This document shows positions 59,732-64,000 of a stretch of DNA of 64,000 nucleotides, one piece after another. The stretch's first letter is position 1, and each line of letters opens with the position of its first letter. The stretch is from Trinickia soli. GTDB lineage: Bacteria; Pseudomonadota; Gammaproteobacteria; Burkholderiales; Burkholderiaceae. The stretch is from assembly GCF_002879855.1 (NCBI RefSeq), contig NZ_PNYB01000026.1, positions 1-64,000 of the forward strand, in the 5' to 3' direction. The position numbers and the translations under genes are program-made. The notes under the pieces are model-generated. The model ran no database searches. It had not been told where the DNA came from and saw nothing but the letters and a program-made list of their open reading frames with translations.

Positions 59732-62116
59732 TCAAAGCGCCGCGCCACCGCCGGCATTGGAAGATGGTTGCAACTGCCAGCGCAATACCGGGTGCGCCGC
59801 GCCGCTCGGCATAGCCCATACGCCGCCCGAAGAGAAATCCCAACCCGGGAAGCTCGCCGGGTTCGACATTTGGGCGTGACTGAGACCGTTTGCGCTGAGC
59901 GTGCCGGGGCCACCGGATGCCTGCCCGGTTGTATCGACGTCCCAGTAGACGTTCTGGCCGATCGTCCCCGTGTTGGCGCCCGCGATGCCGCCCAATTGTG
60001 GCGGATAGTGCGGATCGATGAAGATGCTCGTGACGTTGGTGGTGGCGAACGATTCGTCGATCGTTCCGCTATTGGTGGCGACGAGCCCGCCGGCATAGTA
60101 CGACAGCCCCGATACCGTACCCGTTGCATAGGACTGCGAAATACTGCCGGCGTTATCGCCCACGAGGCCGCCGGGTTCCGTGATGGAATCGCCGCTGACA
60201 TTGCCCGACGCAAACGATTGCACGATCGAGCCCGTGTTGCTGCCGACGAGTCCGCCGGAGACGCCGTTGTTGGAAATCGTCGCGCTGCTGCCGGAGCGCT
60301 CGATCAAGCCTTCGTTGATTCCGACCAGGCCGCCTACCGGCGGGCCGCCGGAATTGCCTGCTGCGCTCGTGTAGCCCACCATGTTCCCCGAGACGAAGAC
60401 GTTCGAAATGGTGCCTTGGCTGACGGACGCCAGGATGCCCGCGGGGTCTTCGGCAAGACCGAAGTCGCGTCCCGTGTTGGTCATCGTGAGATTGCGTACG
60501 ACGCCTTGCTGACCGATGAGTCCGAACAGGCCTCCGGGCACCGTGCCGTTCTCGATCGTATGGCCCATGCCGTCGAACTGGCCCTCGAACGGGGATTTCG
60601 GCTGTTCGAGGCCGTTATAGCCGATCGCCATGCCGAAGACCGATGCATCGAAGTCTTTGCCGAGCGCGTAGTTCGTTGAATACGTCGATGCAGGAAGACT
60701 GCCCACGCTATCGATGTCGGCCCATGAGTTGACGAGTTGATAGGCCGTCATTTGCGTGGTCAAAGCGCTGAATGCCGGCGCTTTCCAATTCGCGTTGGCA
60801 AGTTGGGTGCCCGCGGCATAGCTGCCGTTCATGTCGTAAAGCAGGTTCACGATGCCCGTGCTTTTCGACCAGTCGATGGAGCCGTTGTTGATGACGCTTC
60901 CGCCGTTGTCGATACCTGTGTTGTCCGCACGCAGCGTCAGATTGCCGTTGGCCTGATTGCGAATCGTGACGCCGGAGTCGACGGTCACTGTGTTGTACGC
61001 GCCAAGCGTGAGCGAGCCCGCGCCATCCCATCCGAGATTCGAAGCGACTTCGATATTGCCGTTGCTGCCGTCCGCGCCCGTCGTTTGCACGTTGATCGCA
61101 GTGCCGCCGTTGAGCGTTTGGGCGAATGCCCGCCCGGATGGCGCACCGAGCTTATAGCTGGGTGTGGTGATGTTCCATACGCCGCCGATGACCGTAGGGC
61201 CGATGTCGGGAAACGCGAGGTTGCGCGCGACTGTATCGATGGTGCCGCCGCTGCTGTCGTTCGCGTTGTAGGCGGAGAAGAGCCCGGAAAGGTTGACGTT
61301 TCCCTGATCGGCAACGATCCAGATATGGCCGTCGCGCGTAGCGGTGCCCGTTGCGCGCGGAGCGGCGTGGTTGCCCGCGAGCGCGAAGATGTTGCCGTCG
61401 GCCGCTTGCAGATTGATTTGCGCGGCGGCGATATCGCCTTGGTTCCACACGGTGCCGTGGCTGCCCGACTGGACGAACACCTGTCGCCCCGTCGAAGAGT
61501 CTTGCAGAAGGATTTTGCGCCCCGCTGCGATTTCCGCCGTGCCGTCAGGGGCGCTGATGCCGCCGAAGTTGTCGACTTCGGCGGCGGAGACGAGGAATAC
61601 GTCGCCGTGGGTAGAGCCGATCTGGCCCAGGTTGACGACTCTGCGTGACGACGAACCGGTAAACGTCAGCGGGCCGCCGTTCATGAACGACGCGTTATCG
61701 GTATCCAGCGTCGAAGCGACAAAGCGGCCGCCGGTGGTGACAGTGCCGTTGTTTCCGATGACGACGCCTTGCGGATTGATCAAATAGACGCTGCCGGTGG
61801 CCGAAAGCGCACCCATGATCATGGACGTGTCGCCCCCTGTGACGCGATTGAGCGTCGCACCGGTGCCGTTGTTGAATGTGACGGCGTTGCCACGGTCGAT
61901 AGAAAAGCTGTTCCAGTCGACCACGCCGCGCGATGAGTTTTGATTGATCGTTACCGAGTTGCCCGATTGCGCGATCGATCCGTTGCCCGCGACGAATCGG
62001 CCGCCGGTGGGTAGTGCGCCCGCATGCGCCGATGGAATGGCACCGTATAGCGCCGCGAAAACGATCGCTATCACCGTTGGCTTGATGGGAATCTGCTTCG
62101 CCTCTTTTACTCGCAT
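59732..62116 (-). CDS. Two-partner secretion (TpsA) exoprotein with GLUG repeats
   Basis: A 794-residue exported protein. After a signal peptide (about residues 1-32, VFAALYGAIPSAHAGALP) comes a filamentous-haemagglutinin TPS domain (about 35-290), with SRGVVDWNSFSIDRGNAVTF and the diagnostic NPQGVVIG (about 113). A beta-helical region follows. Four to five GLUG repeats (GGLVG-N-G-I, about 610-740) precede the C-terminus. It should be secreted through a TpsB pore, but no tpsB is in the window. ATG 62116 follows GGAGGATTC; the longer frame to 62347 is rejected. Its role may be adhesion or a polysaccharide-associated surface function. Confidence 0.85.
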   Translation of the reverse strand: MRVKEAKQIPIKPTVIAIVFAALYGAIPSAHAGALPTGGRFVAGNGSIAQSGNSVTINQNSSRGVVDWNSFSIDRGNAVTFNNGTGATLNRVTGGDTSMIMGALSATGSVYLINPQGVVIGNNGTVTTGGRFVASTLDTDNASFMNGGPLTFTGSSSRRVVNLGQIGSTHGDVFLVSAAEVDNFGGISAPDGTAEIAAGRKILLQDSSTGRQVFVQSGSHGTVWNQGDIAAAQINLQAADGNIFALAGNHAAPRATGTATRDGHIWIVADQGNVNLSGLFSAYNANDSSGGTIDTVARNLAFPDIGPTVIGGVWNITTPSYKLGAPSGRAFAQTLNGGTAINVQTTGADGSNGNIEVASNLGWDGAGSLTLGAYNTVTVDSGVTIRNQANGNLTLRADNTGIDNGGSVINNGSIDWSKSTGIVNLLYDMNGSYAAGTQLANANWKAPAFSALTTQMTAYQLVNSWADIDSVGSLPASTYSTNYALGKDFDASVFGMAIGYNGLEQPKSPFEGQFDGMGHTIENGTVPGGLFGLIGQQGVVRNLTMTNTGRDFGLAEDPAGILASVSQGTISNVFVSGNMVGYTSAAGNSGGPPVGGLVGINEGLIERSGSSATISNNGVSGGLVGSNTGSIVQSFASGNVSGDSITEPGGLVGDNAGSISQSYATGTVSGLSYYAGGLVATNSGTIDESFATTNVTSIFIDPHYPPQLGGIAGANTGTIGQNVYWDVDTTGQASGGPGTLSANGLSHAQMSNPASFPGWDFSSGGVWAMPSGAAHPVLRWQLQPSSNAGGGAAL

Positions 62117-62267
62117 GAATCCTCCAGGTATTCCCGCCGCCTTATATTCAGGTATGGGAATTTCTCGGTTGACGACCGAATAACCAGAGGAATTATTGGT
62201 TTTAAATTCCAATGCGGAGCGGTGAGATTTAGGACGAAGATTCGTGTTTTTGCGCCAAGCGGCGCCC

Positions 62268-62720
62268 TTACTTCGCTTGCACGGGCGGACGTTCCAAAGC
62301 GCGCGCAGGAATAGGCGTCGACATGATGATCGACGTGCGCGTTTCACCGTATAAATTGATGCGCTCGATCAGCCGTTCCAGATCCGCCATGCTCACTGCG
62401 ACCAATCGCATGATGTACGAATCCGCGCCCGTCACGTGGTGGCACTCGACCACTTCGGCGATCGTCTCGAGTAACTTCAGGAATTTCGTTTTAGCGGGCT
62501 GCGGCACGGTGATGGCGATCAGCGCCGTGACGAGGTACCCGGCCGCGGCCGGATTGACGCGTGCCGTGTAGCCCTCGATCACGCCCGCTTCTTCGAGACG
62601 CTTCACGCGCTCGGTCGCGGCAGGCACCGACAGCTTGACCTGACGTGCCAGCTCCGAGTAGGTCATGCGGCCATTGCGCTGCAAATGTTCGAGTAGTTTC
62701 CAGTCCAATTCATCCATCAT
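62268..62720 (-). CDS. Lrp/AsnC family regulator
   Basis: A 150-residue Lrp-type regulator. The N-terminal winged helix (about residues 1-60, DELDWKLLEHLQRNGRMTYS and ELARQVKLSVPAATERVKRL) is followed by an AsnC ligand-binding domain (about 65-145) with CHHVTGADSYIMRLVA. It is divergent from a LysE-type exporter gene, the usual arrangement for an amino-acid-responsive activator of export. The next codon at 62717 is an alternative start. Confidence 0.9.
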   Translation of the reverse strand: MMDELDWKLLEHLQRNGRMTYSELARQVKLSVPAATERVKRLEEAGVIEGYTARVNPAAAGYLVTALIAITVPQPAKTKFLKLLETIAEVVECHHVTGADSYIMRLVAVSMADLERLIERINLYGETRTSIIMSTPIPARALERPPVQAK

Positions 62721-62730
62721 GGCCAGACTC

Positions 62731-62760
62731 TTTAAGGTGAAACGGCCATTCTCCCTTAAA
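62731..62760. promoter_or_regulatory. Candidate operator between Lrp-type regulator and lysE-like gene
   Basis: TTTAAGG (62731-62737) and CCTTAAA (62754-62760) are exact inverted repeats in the divergent region. Each lies in the AT-rich part of the stretch between the two genes. Lrp-type proteins bind such spaced dyads. Assignment is by position and symmetry. Confidence 0.45.
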
Positions 62761-62831
62761 AATCCCCTGTTGCGTCGATCGCGTGCCACCTACGATAGTG
62801 CATCGACACAAGACTTCACGGGGGGGAACGC

Positions 62832-63473
62832 ATGCTGTTCATTAAATCGCTGACGATCGGGCTTTCCATTGCCGCCCCTGTCGGACCTATCGGCCTGCTC
62901 TGCATTCAGCGCAGTTTGAGCCGGGGATTCCGTTCGGGCTTCGCGACGGGAATGGGCGCAGCGTGTGCGGATGGAATTTACGGACTGCTGGGTGCGCTCG
63001 GCATCGCGGGCATTGCGGCGACGTTGCCCGCTTTGAGCACCGTCTTGAAGATAGGCGGCGGCGCGTTTCTCTTATGGCTTGCCTGGGCCGTCGCTCGCGA
63101 GAAGCCCGCCGCACCGGTGGCCGTATCCGACACGACGCGCACCTCGACGACACGCGAGTTCTTGACGACGTTTGGCCTGACGCTGTCCAATCCGATGACG
63201 ATCATTTCGTTCATCGGAATTTTTGCGGCACTGGGGCCTCCTTCTGCTGACGCCTCTGGCCGTGGCGGTTCGGGATGGTTTGCGGTGATCCCGATGGTGG
63301 CCGGTGTGTTCGTCGGCTCGGCGATCTGGTGGTTGTGCTTGAGCGGCGCGTCTTCGGCGCTGGGCAAGCGTATGCCCGCGTCATTCATTCATGGGATCGC
63401 GCGCTTGTCGGCGCTCATTATCGCCGTGTTTGGCGCCGTTCAACTCGTCATTGGATTACGCAGCCTTATTTAG
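62832..63473 (+). CDS. LysE family amino acid exporter
   Basis: A 213-residue membrane protein with about six hydrophobic segments. The start IGLSIAAPVGPIGLLCIQRS (about residues 8-27) and the FGLTLSNPMTIISFIGIFAA segment (about 113-132) are typical of LysE/RhtB exporters. It would export an amino acid or similar metabolite from the cytoplasm. A GGGGGG ribosome binding site precedes the start. The divergent Lrp-type regulator is its likely controller. The stop codon lies within a hairpin. Confidence 0.88.
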   Translation: MLFIKSLTIGLSIAAPVGPIGLLCIQRSLSRGFRSGFATGMGAACADGIYGLLGALGIAGIAATLPALSTVLKIGGGAFLLWLAWAVAREKPAAPVAVSDTTRTSTTREFLTTFGLTLSNPMTIISFIGIFAALGPPSADASGRGGSGWFAVIPMVAGVFVGSAIWWLCLSGASSALGKRMPASFIHGIARLSALIIAVFGAVQLVIGLRSLI

Positions 63474-63479
63474 GCTGCG
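63459..63479 (+). terminator. Hairpin overlapping the lysE-like stop codon
   Basis: CGCAGCCT (63459-63466) and AGGCTGCG (63472-63479) form an 8-bp stem with the loop TATTT, spanning the end of the lysE-like gene. No T-tract follows, so the terminator role is uncertain. Confidence 0.45.
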
Positions 63480-63483
63480 CATA

Positions 63484-64000
63484 AAAATGACGAAGCTTGC
63501 CCATCATTGCCCATCAATCACTCGGGCAATTGCGGGCGTGTGCTTTCGAGTTCGTCGGAGCAGCATGACGGCGATCGCTTTCGCAACGTCAAGCCGCGTC
63601 CGGCCGATGGCATCGGCAAGACGTTGCGGCTTGCGTGGAACGTGCTGCCAACGTCCATTATCGAAGCGAGCCTCGCGCAGTGGTTCTGGAAAGAAGATGT
63701 GCAGCCGCGCGCCGATCAATCTGCGGGCCGGATCGGATGCGTTTTCAAGAACGCCCGGGATCGAGAGTGCGCATGAGGGCCGGGTGATTTCACGGGGTGG
63801 ATTCTTGCGCGGCGGTCCGGAGTCCGTTCATGCGGGGAGAGGGTCTCTCGGGTTTGGGTTTCATGGCGGAGGGTAGGGTGTTTAAAGGGCCGGAGGATGA
63901 GCCCGTTCGTGTTGCGTTGCATTGATTGGTAGTAAGATACCCGGCACAGATCTTCAATCAACGCGTGAGCGAGCACGGGGGCGAGCGTGAACGAGTTGAC
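63484..64000. other. Right-edge region, no gene supported
   Basis: Short frames on both strands (for example minus 63504-63719) have no ribosome binding site or family likeness I can name. A possible start with weak GGGGGCGA lies at the extreme right edge, near 63980, but too little is visible to call it. Confidence 0.4.

Noticed and set aside
63504..63719. Minus-strand 71-codon frame near the right edge
   Set aside because: No ribosome binding site, no family likeness and equally open frames on the other strand.

Overview
This 64 kb window is high-GC chromosomal DNA whose gene content points to the Burkholderiaceae (Burkholderia, Paraburkholderia, Trinickia or a close relative). The pointers are a three-subunit FAD glucose-type dehydrogenase, DUF3563, DUF2782 and BPSS1780-type proteins, the mprF-acvB pair and an APH-fold homoserine kinase. 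No rRNA, tRNA or CRISPR array was seen. The genus is inferred from family recognition only.

Layout. 1-126: end of an insertion sequence (probable ISNCY family) running off the left edge. 314-4299: Tat-exported small subunit, FAD/Fe-S GMC dehydrogenase and tri-heme cytochrome c, a periplasmic sugar-oxidising complex. 4.3-8.3 kb: PPP-type phosphatase, a RES/Xre toxin-antitoxin pair with a candidate operator, a GNAT enzyme, and a LysR regulator divergent from a tautomerase. 8.4-14.4 kb: a CHAD protein, modE convergent with modABC, and a PAP2 phosphatase. 14.7-22.7 kb: PHB-depolymerase-like esterase, DUF3563, BPSS1780 membrane protein overlapping thrB, DUF2782, amn, and a carbonic anhydrase-SulP pair. 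22.9-33 kb: an unassigned beta-rich protein, a NYN/OST-HTH protein, a zinc ribbon, mprF-acvB, a pectinacetylesterase-like hydrolase with a membrane-anchored partner, and a GNAT enzyme. 33-37.3 kb: a 12-bp tandem repeat, alanine dehydrogenase, a J-domain protein, an alginate-lyase remnant and a periplasmic chorismate mutase.

37.6-47.1 kb is a signalling block: a chemoreceptor behind a good sigma-28 promoter, a five-PAS NarX-type histidine kinase, an unusual pseudo-receiver/PAS/ECF sigma factor fusion, and a kinase-NarL regulator pair in which the kinase's receiver domain lacks its middle. 47.2-56.1 kb is a complete galactoside utilisation locus: LacI repressor, perfect 18-bp operator, four-gene ABC importer, GH42 beta-galactosidase and a SetA-like sugar efflux protein. 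56.2-63.5 kb holds an NmrA-type oxidoreductase divergent from an AraC regulator, PPK2, a two-partner-secretion exoprotein without a visible TpsB, and an Lrp regulator divergent from a LysE exporter. The last 0.5 kb shows no gene I can support.

The most unusual items are the PAS-ECF sigma fusion, the kinase with an excised receiver core, the 287-residue orphan at 22.9 kb, and the anchored-helper/pectinacetylesterase pair at 29.9-32.0 kb. I did not find an unmistakable new multi-gene system. The signalling block is the best candidate.
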